NCBI RefSeq assembly: GCF_900107455.1
Contig: NZ_FNQB01000001.1
Coordinates: 1,922,001-1,986,000 of the forward strand
DNA length: 64,000 bases
DNA from: Asanoa ishikariensis
Lineage (GTDB): Bacteria; Actinomycetota; Actinomycetes; Mycobacteriales; Micromonosporaceae
Direction: 5' to 3'
Below the pieces are notes generated by a model that had not been told where the DNA came from, did not search any database, and saw only the letters and a program-made list of their open reading frames with translations. Positions 27,416 through 36,701 of the stretch are shown here, one piece after another. Position 1 is the stretch's first letter. Every line of letters starts with the position of its first letter. Both the position numbers and the translations under genes were made by a program.

Positions 27416-28582
27416 GTGCGTAATGTCGTAATCACGGCCTTCGTCTTCTGGACCGTCATGCTCGGCACGACGGTACCCACGCCGCTCTATCCGCTCTACG
27501 AGCAGTCGTTCGGCATCGTTCCGGTCGAGATCACGGTCCTTTTCGGCGTGTACGCGCTCGGCGTCGTCGTCGGCCTGCTGACCCTCGGCCGGCTCTCCGA
27601 CCAGATCGGCCGCAAACCCGTGCTGGCCATCGCGCTGCTGCTCTCCGCCGCCGCCGCGGCACTGTTCCTCGTCTCCGACAGCCTCGGCATGCTGCTCGCC
27701 GCCCGGGTGATCTCCGGCTTCTCGGCCGCCCTGGCCACCGGCGCCGGCACCGCCGCGATCGCCGAGCAGCTACCCGAACGCCGCAAGTGGCTCGGTCCCG
27801 TGCTCGCCCTGCTGGCCAACATGGGCGGCCTGGCCTCGGGCACGATGCTCTCCGGCCTGCTGGCCCAGTGGGCGCCCCACCCGCTGCGGCTGAGCTGGGT
27901 GGTCGACCTCGCGCTCATCGCGGCCAGCCTGATCGGGCTCACCCTGGTCGCGGAGACGGTCCGCCGCGGCCGCGCCACGTTCCACCTCGAACGGCTCCGG
28001 ATCCCGCACGAGATCCGGGGCGACTTCATCCGGGCGGCGGCCACCGGCGGTGCCGGATTCGGCGTGCTCGGCGTGCTCACGTCGGTCACCGGCATCCTGC
28101 TCGGCGTGGAGCTCGGCAAGCACGACCCGGCGCTGACCGGGTTCGTGGTGTTCCTCGGGTTCGTCTCCACGGCCGCGGGGCAGCTCATCGACCGCCGGTT
28201 GCCGCCCCGGCTGTCATTGCCGCTCGCCTGCGTGGCCCTGATCGTCGGCGCGGCGTTGATCGCTTCCGCGGTGCTCGGCGCCGCACTGCCGCCCCTGCTG
28301 GCCGCCGCGGTGGTGGTCGGCCTCGGCACCGGCAGCGCGGTCAGTGCCGGCCTGCGGGCAATCGCGACCGGTGTGCCGCCGGAACGCCGCGGTGGGGCCT
28401 TCTCGGCCCTGTTCGCGATCCTCTACACGCTGCTCGCCCTGCCGGCGATCGGCGTCGGCATCGTCATCGAGTACGCCGGCCTGCGCTGGGCGGGCGGCAT
28501 CTTCACCCTCGTGGTCGCGCTCCTGGCCGCGGCGGTGCTGATCAGCCTCAGCTCCCGCCGCCGCCAACCCAGCCACGCGTGA
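27416..28582 (+). CDS. MFS transporter (drug-resistance type)
   Basis: A 388-residue transporter with 12 predicted membrane helices. The MFS motif between helices 2 and 3 is clear (LGRLSDQIGRKPVLAIALLL), and VISGFSAALATGAGTAAIAE marks helix 4. The C-terminus is a short basic tail. The likely role is efflux of a small compound. Its position directly behind tetR suggests it belongs to the same regulon. Start is GTG at 27416. Confidence 0.88.
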   Translation: MRNVVITAFVFWTVMLGTTVPTPLYPLYEQSFGIVPVEITVLFGVYALGVVVGLLTLGRLSDQIGRKPVLAIALLLSAAAAALFLVSDSLGMLLAARVISGFSAALATGAGTAAIAEQLPERRKWLGPVLALLANMGGLASGTMLSGLLAQWAPHPLRLSWVVDLALIAASLIGLTLVAETVRRGRATFHLERLRIPHEIRGDFIRAAATGGAGFGVLGVLTSVTGILLGVELGKHDPALTGFVVFLGFVSTAAGQLIDRRLPPRLSLPLACVALIVGAALIASAVLGAALPPLLAAAVVVGLGTGSAVSAGLRAIATGVPPERRGGAFSALFAILYTLLALPAIGVGIVIEYAGLRWAGGIFTLVVALLAAAVLISLSSRRRQPSHA

Positions 28583-28588
28583 CAAACG

Positions 28589-28626
28589 CGAAAGGCCCAG
28601 CCCATGAACGCGAGCCGGGCCCTTCG
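28589..28626. terminator. Bidirectional terminator-like hairpin
   Basis: cgaaaggccc (28589-28598) pairs with gggcccttcg (28617-28626) with one mismatch, between convergent genes. The 18-base loop is long, so strength is uncertain. Confidence 0.55.
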
Positions 28627-28636
28627 TGACAGTAAG

Positions 28637-30391
28637 TCAGGCTGAGGCGGTCGCCAGCACTCCGAACTCGGAGTACGGCGGCAGCCCCTGCCAGGTCACC
28701 TGGGCCGAGTCGATGAAGTATTGCTGGCCCGGGTCCCAGGTGTGGCCCTTCGCCCGGCGGTGGTAGATGTAGCCGAACGGGTGCGTCCGGTAGATCAGGC
28801 CACCGTCTGCCTTGACGCGGGTGATGATGCCCAGGTCGACCGAGCGCGGCACCGGCCGCCAGCCGCCCGCGTTCTCCAGGTCGCCCCGGCCGATCATGAT
28901 CGTGCCGCCGGCCACCGACTCCGCGAACGACTCCGGGTTGCCGAACTTGCGGCGGATCGTCTCGTTGCGGTCCTCGAGGTGGACGAACTCGGCGCCCTTG
29001 CCGACCATCGTCGCGCCGGAGTAGTGCCGGCCCAGGACCAGGTCCCACAGGTGCTCGGGGCCGTACGTGTCGTCGTCGTCGACCTTGGTCACCAGGCTGC
29101 CGTTGGAGCGCGCGGTCACGAGGCCGAGCCCGGTGCCGAAGTCGACGTGGGCCGGCACCTCGACCACGGTGACCGGCCGCGCGGACCGGGCCACCCAGGC
29201 GGTGAGCGCGTCCGGAGCCGGGCAGCCGTGCAGGCCGACCACGATCTCCAGCTCGGGGTACGACTGCTTCTCCAGCGCGTCGAGCACCGGACCGAGGATC
29301 TCCGGCCGCCGCGTCATGAGGATCGCGCTGACGCTCGGGAGCTGGCGCAGCAGCGGGAAGCCCTCCGCGGCGAGGCGGGGGAGCACCAGCTCGGACGAGT
29401 GGCCGCGCAGCGCGGCCCGGCGCTGCCGGATGCTGTGCACTTCCAGCGCCACGGAGTCGGTGACGTCGGGCGCCGGCTCGGCCAGGATCGCGGCGAGCTC
29501 CGGCGCGAGCAGCTTCGCCACCGCGGGCTGCAGGTCGGGCGCCAGCAGCACCGCGCCGGTCGCCGCCACCTGCACCAGCAGCGCGGCCGCCTGGGCGGGG
29601 TCGCCCTGGTAGCCGGCGAGGTCGCCGACGTCGATGGTGGCCCGGCGGCGGACCATCTCGATGGTGAGCTGGTCGAGGCCGATCCCGTCGAGCCGGCCGG
29701 AGCGCACGGTCGGCCCCGACTGGGCGTCGCCGAAGACCAGTCGCTGGGTGCCCTTGACCGTGCGGTCGGGGCGGCCCCGCGGGTTGATCCGGATCGCGTC
29801 GAGCAGCACCGCGCCGCCGGCCTGGGCCGCGTCGCTGGTCAGCACGACACCGGCCGCGCTCGGGTCGGCGGCCGGGTCGGCCGTCAGCAGCACGTCCGTC
29901 GGCCGGATCTCGTCGGGCTTCGGCAGCTTGCCGACGCGTGCGCTCGGCGGCAGGAACGCCGGAGGTGTGCCGGTCGCGGCGATGTCGGCGCTGGCCGGCA
30001 TCGGCATCCGGCGCACCGGGAGCAGCGCGTTGAGCGCGCTGCGCACGATGTCGCGCAGCGGCAGCGGCTCGTGCAGGCGGAACGTGACCGAAGCCACACC
30101 GCGCCAGCGCAGCGGCAGAGACACCTGGTGCCGGCGCAGCCTGGGCAGCGGGTCGACGGCGCCGGCCCAACCGGGCCGGATGGTCTGCCAGATCGTCATG
30201 ATCCGGACGGCGCGGGCGGGTGCCACCGACTCCGGCGCCGCCATCAGCTCACGCAGGTGACCCGGGCTGGCCGCGAGGATCAGGACCCGTTGCCGGGGCA
30301 GCCGGATGACCCGCAGACCGATCAGGCGCTTGATCCGGTTGAGGCGGCCGCGCGGCCGGGGGCAGTCGAGCAGGGACCAATATGACGACAC
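28637..30391 (-). CDS. Large glycosyltransferase family 2-like protein
   Basis: About 584 residues. The C-terminal half (from about residue 330) is a GT-A-type domain: VSAILMTRRPEILGPVLDAL, LEIVVGLHG, the acidic VDDDDTY metal/nucleotide motif, and GGTIMIGRGDLENAGG. The N-terminal 300 residues are not recognised; they contain basic, probably membrane-peripheral segments and an alanine-rich region. GTG at 30391 is chosen because it begins five bases past the upstream gene's stop. The open frame extends further, but that part overlaps the upstream gene out of phase. It probably glycosylates a surface polymer or lipid, with the neighbouring GT2. Confidence 0.78.
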   Translation of the reverse strand: MSSYWSLLDCPRPRGRLNRIKRLIGLRVIRLPRQRVLILAASPGHLRELMAAPESVAPARAVRIMTIWQTIRPGWAGAVDPLPRLRRHQVSLPLRWRGVASVTFRLHEPLPLRDIVRSALNALLPVRRMPMPASADIAATGTPPAFLPPSARVGKLPKPDEIRPTDVLLTADPAADPSAAGVVLTSDAAQAGGAVLLDAIRINPRGRPDRTVKGTQRLVFGDAQSGPTVRSGRLDGIGLDQLTIEMVRRRATIDVGDLAGYQGDPAQAAALLVQVAATGAVLLAPDLQPAVAKLLAPELAAILAEPAPDVTDSVALEVHSIRQRRAALRGHSSELVLPRLAAEGFPLLRQLPSVSAILMTRRPEILGPVLDALEKQSYPELEIVVGLHGCPAPDALTAWVARSARPVTVVEVPAHVDFGTGLGLVTARSNGSLVTKVDDDDTYGPEHLWDLVLGRHYSGATMVGKGAEFVHLEDRNETIRRKFGNPESFAESVAGGTIMIGRGDLENAGGWRPVPRSVDLGIITRVKADGGLIYRTHPFGYIYHRRAKGHTWDPGQQYFIDSAQVTWQGLPPYSEFGVLATASA

Positions 30392-30395
30392 GCGG

Positions 30396-31439
30396 CTAGG
30401 GTACGGCGTCCGGCACGCGCGGTTCAGCCCTGGCCGGCCGGGTTGCCCGGCGGACCATCCGGACCTGCATCCGGCGCCCCGCCCGCAACGCCTCGAAGAG
30501 CAGGAATGCGTTGCGCGCGACCAGGCGGTGCTTGACGCCCTCGTCGCCGGCCGGCAGGGGGTAGCCGCCCGCCGGCCGCTCGGCCCGGTAGAAGGCCACG
30601 ACGCGGGCGAAGAACTCGCGGCGCAGGTGCTGCGGCAGGCGCGCGCTGTGGTTGAGCACCCGGAGCACGTGCCAGATCGCCCGTTCGAAGATCGGTGAGC
30701 GCAGCGCCGCGTCGGCCGGGCCACGGCCGTTCAGGAACTGGAACACGAACTCCCACTGCCCGATGACGTCCATGTGCCGCGGGCTGACGGTACGGGTGAT
30801 CGAGCCCGTCGGCCGCTGGCGGTAGGCGTACGCGGTGAAGTCCAGCAGGGTGATCCGCTCGGCGGCGATCATCAGGGGCACCGAGAACGCGACGTCCTCG
30901 TACCAGCCGGGACGGAACACCAGGCCCAGGTCGACGAGCAACTGGCGGCGGATCACCTTGTTGCAGGCGATGTGCAGGAGCTTGACCAGCCCTGGCACCT
31001 CGGCGAGGCGGAATGTGTCGGGCGCCGGGCCGGCCTTGCCGACCGTGGACTCCGAGACGCGCCCGGTGTCCCAGACCTTGGCGAAGCCGGTGATCAGCAG
31101 GTCGGCCTCGGTCTTCGCCAGTCGGTCGGCGACCTCCTGGACCGCCCCCTCGGTGAGCCAGTCGTCACTGTCGACGAACCAGACGTAGTCACCCGTCGCG
31201 GCGGCGAGGCCGGCGTTGCGCGCCGCGCCGAGCCCGCGGTTGGTCGGAAAGCTGAGCACCCGGACGCGGCTGTCGCGGGCGGCGTAGTCGGCCAGGATCG
31301 CCGCGCACCCGTCGTCGGACGCGTCGTCGACGGCGATCAGCTCGAGGTCAACAAAGCTCTGACCGAGGATCGAGTCGAGACACTCGGCCAGGTATTCCTC
31401 GACCCGGTAGACCGGGACCACCACACTGAGCAGCGCCAT
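30396..31439 (-). CDS. Glycosyltransferase family 2
   Basis: A 347-residue GT-A glycosyltransferase: LSVVVPVYRVEEYLAECLDSI at the N-terminus, LIAVDDASDDG, NRGLGAARNAGLAAATGDYVWF, and the DxD-type VDSDDWL. The C-terminal part resembles proteins that build cell-wall or teichoic-acid-like polymers. No membrane helix is seen. ATG at 31439 follows AAGGAAGG at ten bases. It forms an operon with the downstream large GT (four-base gap). Confidence 0.9.
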   Translation of the reverse strand: MALLSVVVPVYRVEEYLAECLDSILGQSFVDLELIAVDDASDDGCAAILADYAARDSRVRVLSFPTNRGLGAARNAGLAAATGDYVWFVDSDDWLTEGAVQEVADRLAKTEADLLITGFAKVWDTGRVSESTVGKAGPAPDTFRLAEVPGLVKLLHIACNKVIRRQLLVDLGLVFRPGWYEDVAFSVPLMIAAERITLLDFTAYAYRQRPTGSITRTVSPRHMDVIGQWEFVFQFLNGRGPADAALRSPIFERAIWHVLRVLNHSARLPQHLRREFFARVVAFYRAERPAGGYPLPAGDEGVKHRLVARNAFLLFEALRAGRRMQVRMVRRATRPARAEPRVPDAVP

Positions 31440-31507
31440 CCCGTGCTGCCTTCCTTCGCGGGAAATGGGTGAAGTCTAGGGCGGGTGGTCAAGCCCCGGC
31501 AGCCCCG

Positions 31508-32029
31508 TCAGAACAGGCCCGCGAACCAACTCCAGGCGCTGACGACCCAGTCGATCTGGCGCAGGTACGCGATGCCCACGCCGGCCAGGAAGACGGCGGT
31601 GACGAGGTGGGCGCCGCGCGCGGACCGGCGTACCCGGCCGAGCTGTTTCTCCCACACGACCCGGCCGACCACCCGCGCCAGCGCGTACAGGCCGAGCGCG
31701 ACCAGGCCGGTCAGCACGAAGAGGGCGAACGGGGTGCCGAGGTTGCCGCCGTCGGAGATGGCCCACAGGCCCCAGCAGACGAAGGCGAACAGCGCGCCGG
31801 TGAGCATCAACCGGGCGCCGCGGCGGAACAGCCGGAGCTCTTCGGAGAACACCGGGCGCGGGATCGAGCCTGTCTCGCCGGGCCAGCCGGTGCCGGTCGG
31901 AATGTGCGGTCCCGTCGGCTCGGCGCGTCTGGCCGGACCCACCTGCGCCCGCCCGCTCCGGAACGGATTCTGGCCCTCGGGCGGCATCTCGACGGTGCGC
32001 TCGGCCCACGGCTCGCGTTGGTCGGTCAT
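31508..32029 (-). CDS. Hypothetical membrane protein, three predicted helices
   Basis: An N-terminal hydrophilic, Pro/Gly-rich stretch of about 75 residues is followed by helices LMLTGALFAFVCWGLWAI, FALFVLTGLVALGLYALARVV and LVTAVFLAGVGIAYL. I recognise no family. ATG at 32029 is preceded directly by a GTG at 32032, with GGAAGGGGG upstream serving either. Confidence 0.75.
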   Translation of the reverse strand: MTDQREPWAERTVEMPPEGQNPFRSGRAQVGPARRAEPTGPHIPTGTGWPGETGSIPRPVFSEELRLFRRGARLMLTGALFAFVCWGLWAISDGGNLGTPFALFVLTGLVALGLYALARVVGRVVWEKQLGRVRRSARGAHLVTAVFLAGVGIAYLRQIDWVVSAWSWFAGLF

Positions 32030-32107
32030 CACGCCCCCTTCCTGACGCCAGGGTAGCGAGCCGACAAACCGGTCGCCCCCGGGCCGGCAATCCGGTACGC
32101 AGAACGC

Positions 32108-33337
32108 ATGACTTCCCCCGACGTGGTGCTGCGGCCGGCTACCGCCGACGACTTCGAACCCATCGCCACGATGCTAGGTGTGGTGTTCCACCACACGCAG
32201 GACCCCGCGGTGCTGGCCGTCGAACGGCCCCTGGTGGACCCGACGCGCGGGCTGGTCGCGGTCGACGGTGACACGATCGTCGGCAACGCGGCCTCGTTCG
32301 ACCGCGAGATCGCCGTACCCGGCGGTGCGCTGCCGTGCGCGCACGTCACCGGCGTCGGCGTCCTGCCGACCCACCGGCGGCAGGGCATCCTGCGCCGGCT
32401 GATGGAGCGCCAGCTCCGCGAGGTCTCCGCTGCCGGGCGCGAGCCGATCGCCGCGCTCTGGGCCAGCGAGACGGCGATCTACCCGAGGTTCGGCTACGGC
32501 GAGGCCGGCGCCCGGATCCGTTTCCAGGCCGACCTCACCAGCACCGGGCTGCCCGCGCCAGCGCCCGGCCGACTCCGCGCCGGCTCGCCGGACGCGCTGC
32601 GCCCCGAGTTGGTCAAGGTCTACGACGAGGTCCGGCATCGCCGGCCGGGCTGGTCGAGCCGCGACGAGAACTGGTGGAGCTACTTGCTCGCGGACGTGCC
32701 CTCCGAGCGCGACGGCGCGACGGAGCGGCAGGCGATCGTGCACGAGAACGCCGACGGCACGGTCGACGGCTTCGCGCTGTGGCGGGTCAAGAACGAGTGG
32801 AACGAGGGCGGCCCGGCGGCCGAGGTCCGCGTCGACGAGGTGGTCGCCGCCGGCCCGGACGCGTACCGCGCGCTCTGGCGCTTCTTGTTCTCGCTCGACC
32901 TGACCCGGCGACTGACCTACTCGTTCGCGACGCCCGACGAGCCCCTGTTCCACCTGGTGCCGGAGCCGCGCCGGCTCGGCGCCACCACGGCCGACGGGCT
33001 GTGGGTGCGGCTCGTAGACGTAGCGGCGGCGCTGCGCGGGCGGGCCTACAGCGCCCCCCTCGACGTGGTCGTCGAGCTGACCGACGCGATCCTGCCCGGC
33101 AACGCCGGCCGCTGGCGGCTCTCCACGGACGGCAACACGACGACCTGCGAGCGCACGACCGACCCCGCGGACCTGGCCTGCGACGTGTTGGAGCTGGGCG
33201 CCGCCTACCTCGGCGGCACCTCGTTGGCCGCGCTCGGCCGGGCCGGCCGGGTCCATGAGTGGCGCCCCGGCGCGTTGGCCGCCGCCGACGCCGCCTTCCA
33301 CTGGCACCAGGCTCCCGGCGGAGCGGAGGTGTTCTGA
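32108..33337 (+). CDS. GNAT acetyltransferase, Eis family
   Basis: This 409-residue protein has the Eis-type layout. An N-terminal GNAT domain has the acetyl-CoA loop VGVLPTHRRQGILRRLM and the aromatic IYPRFGYGEAG. A second degenerate GNAT domain and an SCP2-like C-terminal domain ending in a terminal Phe carboxylate follow. Eis enzymes acetylate amines, including aminoglycosides and peptides. In a soil actinomycete this could mean resistance or a metabolic role; the substrate is unknown. Start ATG 32108. Confidence 0.9.
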   Translation: MTSPDVVLRPATADDFEPIATMLGVVFHHTQDPAVLAVERPLVDPTRGLVAVDGDTIVGNAASFDREIAVPGGALPCAHVTGVGVLPTHRRQGILRRLMERQLREVSAAGREPIAALWASETAIYPRFGYGEAGARIRFQADLTSTGLPAPAPGRLRAGSPDALRPELVKVYDEVRHRRPGWSSRDENWWSYLLADVPSERDGATERQAIVHENADGTVDGFALWRVKNEWNEGGPAAEVRVDEVVAAGPDAYRALWRFLFSLDLTRRLTYSFATPDEPLFHLVPEPRRLGATTADGLWVRLVDVAAALRGRAYSAPLDVVVELTDAILPGNAGRWRLSTDGNTTTCERTTDPADLACDVLELGAAYLGGTSLAALGRAGRVHEWRPGALAAADAAFHWHQAPGGAEVF

Positions 33338-33379
33338 CGGGGGGAACGGGTACGGTGCTCGACAATGGGAGGAGGCGCG

Positions 33380-33811
33380 ATGGGTGACAACGAACGGCGT
33401 CGGCGGCGCCAGCGCCACCCGGCGGACCGGCCCGTGCCGGCACCGCCACCGTCCGATCCCGACGACGGCCTGCCCTCGGCGACCACCCCCGAGGTGCACG
33501 ACCCCGCGCCACCACCCGCTCCCCGCCGCCCCGATCCCAGCGAGAGCCGGCCGCGCCGCCCGGCCGGCCCGCGCCCGATGGGTGGGTTGCCACCGTCGGA
33601 GGAACGCGAGGCCGAGCGCGGGCTGCGCGGGTTGGTCGGCTCAGGCGCGTCCCAGGTCGGCATCACCGCGGCGATGCGGGCCCGCGACGCGTCCCGGCCC
33701 AGCGCGGCGGAAGAGGCACAGGCGATGGAGCGCCTGGTCGTCGTCCGCCGCAACTGGGTGCCCCGCGAGGACCTGCCCCGCGGGAGCACCGGCCCACGCC
33801 CCAAGACCTAG
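33380..33811 (+). CDS. Hypothetical Pro/Arg-rich protein
   Basis: The first 75 residues are low-complexity Pro/Arg/Ala and probably disordered. The last 65 residues (EREAERGLRGLVGSGASQVG...MERLVVVRRNWVPREDLP) look conserved and folded. I assign no function. ATG at 33380 follows gggaggagg at five bases. The stop is shared with the convergent rpiB stop (bases 33808-33811, ctag). Confidence 0.7.
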   Translation: MGDNERRRRRQRHPADRPVPAPPPSDPDDGLPSATTPEVHDPAPPPAPRRPDPSESRPRRPAGPRPMGGLPPSEEREAERGLRGLVGSGASQVGITAAMRARDASRPSAAEEAQAMERLVVVRRNWVPREDLPRGSTGPRPKT

Positions 33812-34278
33812 GCGGGCAGCGCCGGCAGTTCCTGGGCGACCTCGTAGTCGGCGACCTCGGCGATCCGGCGGGAGTGCCGCTCGGCGCCCGAGAACTCGGT
33901 CGAGAGGAACGCCTCGACCAGCGCGGTCGCCTCGTCGAGCGAGTGCTGGCGCGCACCGACACCGGCCACGTTGGCGTCGTTGTGCTGGCGGCTGAGCCGC
34001 GCCGTGTCGAGGTTCCAGATCAGCGCGGCGCGTACCCCTCTGATCTTGTTGGCGGCGATCTGCTCGCCGTTGCCGGAACCGCCGATCACCACGCCGAGGC
34101 TGCCCTCGTCGGCCACCACCTTGGCGCCGGTGTGCAGGCAGAACGCCGGGTAGTCGTCCTCGGCGTCGTAGCTGTGCGCACCGACGTCGACCACGTCGTA
34201 GCCGGTTGCGGCGAGGTGGGTGACAAGGTGGGACTTGAGTTCGAAGCCGGCGTGGTCGGAGCCGAGGTAGACGCGCAT
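33808..34278 (-). CDS. rpiB: Ribose-5-phosphate isomerase B
   Basis: RpiB interconverts ribose-5-phosphate and ribulose-5-phosphate in the pentose phosphate pathway. Motifs are MRVYLGSDHAGFELKSHL, DYPAFCLHTGAKV, VIGGSGNGEQIAANKI (actinobacterial-type active loop) and RQHNDANVAGVGARQHS. Length 156 residues is typical. ATG at 34278 begins at the conserved MRVYLGSDH; the open frame extends to 34326 but the added residues look spurious. It lies 13 bases downstream of the DUF1015 gene, probably the same transcript. Confidence 0.94.
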   Translation of the reverse strand: MRVYLGSDHAGFELKSHLVTHLAATGYDVVDVGAHSYDAEDDYPAFCLHTGAKVVADEGSLGVVIGGSGNGEQIAANKIRGVRAALIWNLDTARLSRQHNDANVAGVGARQHSLDEATALVEAFLSTEFSGAERHSRRIAEVADYEVAQELPALPA

Positions 34279-34291
34279 GGTCAGCAGTCTC

Positions 34292-35482
34292 TCAGTGGTC
34301 GCCGAGCTCTGCGAGCACCAGGCCACCTCGCGCCTTCGGGGTGAACCAGGTGCTCTTGCGCGGCATCTTGGCCCGGGCCAGGTTGACCGCCACGAAGTCG
34401 TCGACGGTCACCGGCGCGACCAGGATCGCCAGCTCAGCCCGGCCGGCGTCGACCTCGCCGGTCAGCCACTGCGCCGGGTAGTCGCCGCCGACGTAGGTGA
34501 TCCGCTTGTCGCCGGGCTCCAGGCCCAGCGCGTCGCGCAGGATGATCCGCTCGACCAGCGCGTGGTCGAGGTTCTCGACCCGGCTCACCGCGGGGTCGTG
34601 CGGCAGCGTCACCGCGTGCGCCGCGCCGGCGGCGTACAGGACGACCGAGGTCGGTTGTGGATCGGTCACCGGTGTGACCTGCGCGCCCGCGGCGCGCAAC
34701 GCGTCGAGCAGCTCCGCCGGGGTGCTGGTCAGCTCGCTGATCAGCCGGTTGTAGGGCTGGATCGCGACCGAGCCGGGCGTGGTGATCACGGCGAGGAAGC
34801 GCGGCAGTCCGCCGGTCTGCGCGGCCAGGCTGCGGTGGTTGCCGTCGGCGACGACGAGCTCGCCGCCGCCGGCCAGTGCGGCCAGCCGGTCCTGGGTCTC
34901 GCCGGGGCCGAGCGGCCAGATCGCGTGGGTGCGGCCCGCCTGGTCGAGGTCGGTCGCGGCGGGCGCGCCGGCCGCGTCGCAGGCCTCGGCGAGCGCCGCG
35001 TGCAGCTCCGCGCCCCGCCCGGTCTGCAGCAGGAGCACGGGGGAGAGCAGGTGGCCGACCGCCTCGGCGAGGGCGACCCGCTCGCGCACCTTCTCGATGA
35101 ACACGTCCTCGTTGCGGATCACGAGGCCCGGCTCGTCGGCGCTGGTCGAGATCTGGTCGGTGTCGACCATGGCCCACAGGCCGTACGCGGGCTCCTCGCC
35201 GGGCGCGGTGATCCGGTAGAGCACCATCGCCTGGTCGGCCGGCGTGTAGCTGTCGTCGGCCTTGGCGTCGGTGAGCCGCTGGGCGGCCGTCGGCAGCGAG
35301 TCGAGGAAGGAGCGTCCGCCCGCGTCCGGGGCGCGGTGCGGCATCTCGATCGCGAGCGCGCTGCGCGGGTTGTCGGCGATGATCGCGGTGATCTCGTTGT
35401 CGTCGGCGAACTCGTCGTAGTTCTGCGCGCCGGTGCCGCCGGTGGTGATCCAGGCCCGGGCGATCGGGTGCACGATCGTCAT
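34292..35482 (-). CDS. DUF1015 family protein (SerK-like)
   Basis: The protein of about 396 residues matches DUF1015: ITAIIADNPRSALAIEMPHR near the N-terminus, FIEKVRERVALAEAVGHLLSPVLLL, the glycine-rich VVADGNHRSLAA (HxxxA motif) and a C-terminal AKMPRKSTWFTPKARGGLVL. Some members are ADP-dependent serine kinases; whether this one is cannot be seen. ATG at 35482 starts the conserved part. It is in a row with rpiB. Confidence 0.88.
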   Translation of the reverse strand: MTIVHPIARAWITTGGTGAQNYDEFADDNEITAIIADNPRSALAIEMPHRAPDAGGRSFLDSLPTAAQRLTDAKADDSYTPADQAMVLYRITAPGEEPAYGLWAMVDTDQISTSADEPGLVIRNEDVFIEKVRERVALAEAVGHLLSPVLLLQTGRGAELHAALAEACDAAGAPAATDLDQAGRTHAIWPLGPGETQDRLAALAGGGELVVADGNHRSLAAQTGGLPRFLAVITTPGSVAIQPYNRLISELTSTPAELLDALRAAGAQVTPVTDPQPTSVVLYAAGAAHAVTLPHDPAVSRVENLDHALVERIILRDALGLEPGDKRITYVGGDYPAQWLTGEVDAGRAELAILVAPVTVDDFVAVNLARAKMPRKSTWFTPKARGGLVLAELGDH

Positions 35483-35537
35483 GTCCGAAACGCTACCGAT
35501 GGGCGTGCGAGTGACGGCCGACACCCAGGCGTCCGTC

Positions 35538-35816
35538 TCAGGCTATGGCCACGACACGCGGATCCCGGGCCGCCGGCACCAGCATGTCGAGCCGGTCCAG
35601 GGCGGTCGGGTCACCCGTCGGTGGCGCGATCGGGGCCGGCAGCGCCGCGACCACGTCCATGCCGCAGGGCGCCGCTCCGACCAGGATCGGCGGCGCCAGC
35701 AGGTCGACGACGTGGTCGGGCAGCGCCGGCGCGATGGTTTCCCAGCGGCCTTCGTCGACCGACCAGTAGGCGGCGCCGATGCTCTCGGCGACCTCGTGGG
35801 GAGTGTGCTGCGACAT
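35538..35816 (-). CDS. Short conserved hypothetical protein
   Basis: The 92-residue product begins MSQHTPHEVAESIGAAYWSVDEGRWE, has a hydrophobic, Pro-rich C-terminal half and no membrane helix. GAAGGA stands six bases before the ATG. No family recognised. It is 55 bases upstream of the DUF1015 start on the same strand. Confidence 0.65.
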   Translation of the reverse strand: MSQHTPHEVAESIGAAYWSVDEGRWETIAPALPDHVVDLLAPPILVGAAPCGMDVVAALPAPIAPPTGDPTALDRLDMLVPAARDPRVVAIA

Positions 35817-35883
35817 GGGCGATCCTTCGATGCGAGGGTGCCTTTCGACACCCTACGCAACGAATCGATCAACCAGCCGGAAA

Positions 35884-35910
35884 GGGTCCGATCAGTCGAA
35901 AATCGGACCC
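35884..35910 (-). terminator. Terminator hairpin overlapping the Rv2466c-like stop
   Basis: Nine-base perfect arms, gggtccgat 35884-35892 and atcggaccc 35902-35910. On the minus strand the stem is followed by TTT. It contains the last codons and the TGA of the gene it ends. Confidence 0.7.
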
Positions 35911-36527
35911 ACGTCGCGGGTCCGCTTGAGCTCGAAGAAGCCCGGCGTGCCCGCGACCAGGACGACGCCGTCCCAGAGCCGGCCGGCGGCCTCACCCTTC
36001 GGCGCCGGCGTGACGACCGGGCCGAAGATGGCGACGCGGCCACCGTCCGGGCCGGGCGCGTGGATCACCGGGGTGCCCACGTCCATGCCGACCGGCTTCA
36101 TGCCGGCGTCGTGGCTGGCCCGCAACGCGTCGTCGTACTCGGTGCTCTCGCCGGCCTCGATCAGCGCGGGGTCGAGGCCGACCTCGGCGAGGGCGGCCGC
36201 GTAGAGCTCCGGGCCGCGCTCCTGCTTGCCCGGGTGGATCCGGGTGCCCAGCGCGGTGTAGAGGTCACGCAGCACGGCGTTGCCGTACTTCTGCTCGGCC
36301 GCGATGCAGATCCGCACCGGCGCCCAGGCCGTACGCAGGAAGTTCTTGTAGTTCTCGTCGAGCTCGTCACGGCCGGCATTGAGGACCGCGAGGCTCATCA
36401 CGTGGAAGCTCACGTCCAAAGGGCGGACCTTCTCGGTCTCGAGCAGCCAGCGGGAGGTCACCCAGGCCCAGGGGCAGGCGGGATCGAACCACATGTCGAC
36501 GTTCTGACGGTCATTGCTATCGGACAC
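35892..36527 (-). CDS. Mycothiol-dependent nitroreductase-like DsbA-fold protein (Rv2466c family)
   Basis: A 211-residue thioredoxin/DsbA-fold protein with an N-terminal WFDPACPWAWVTSRW segment carrying the CPW(A) active site, and long helical insertions typical of the Rv2466c group. Family members use mycothiol and can reduce nitro-prodrugs. GTG at 36527 is chosen with AAGGA upstream. It is divergent from pepN over a 174-base promoter region in which I see no clear operator. Confidence 0.88.
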   Translation of the reverse strand: MSDSNDRQNVDMWFDPACPWAWVTSRWLLETEKVRPLDVSFHVMSLAVLNAGRDELDENYKNFLRTAWAPVRICIAAEQKYGNAVLRDLYTALGTRIHPGKQERGPELYAAALAEVGLDPALIEAGESTEYDDALRASHDAGMKPVGMDVGTPVIHAPGPDGGRVAIFGPVVTPAPKGEAAGRLWDGVVLVAGTPGFFELKRTRDVGPIFD

Positions 36528-36701
36528 GGCACGTCCTTGGGGGGATCGGGGGTACGTACCCTGATATTCACCCTCGCCCAACCCTTCTGCCACCGGTGGG
36601 GCACCGTGACGTGGGTTACCGTGGTTGGCCGCGGCGGGCATGGAACACTCGAAAAAGATGTCGCCGGTGTCGTCGGCACAATGCGAATGGGAGAACGAAC
36701 C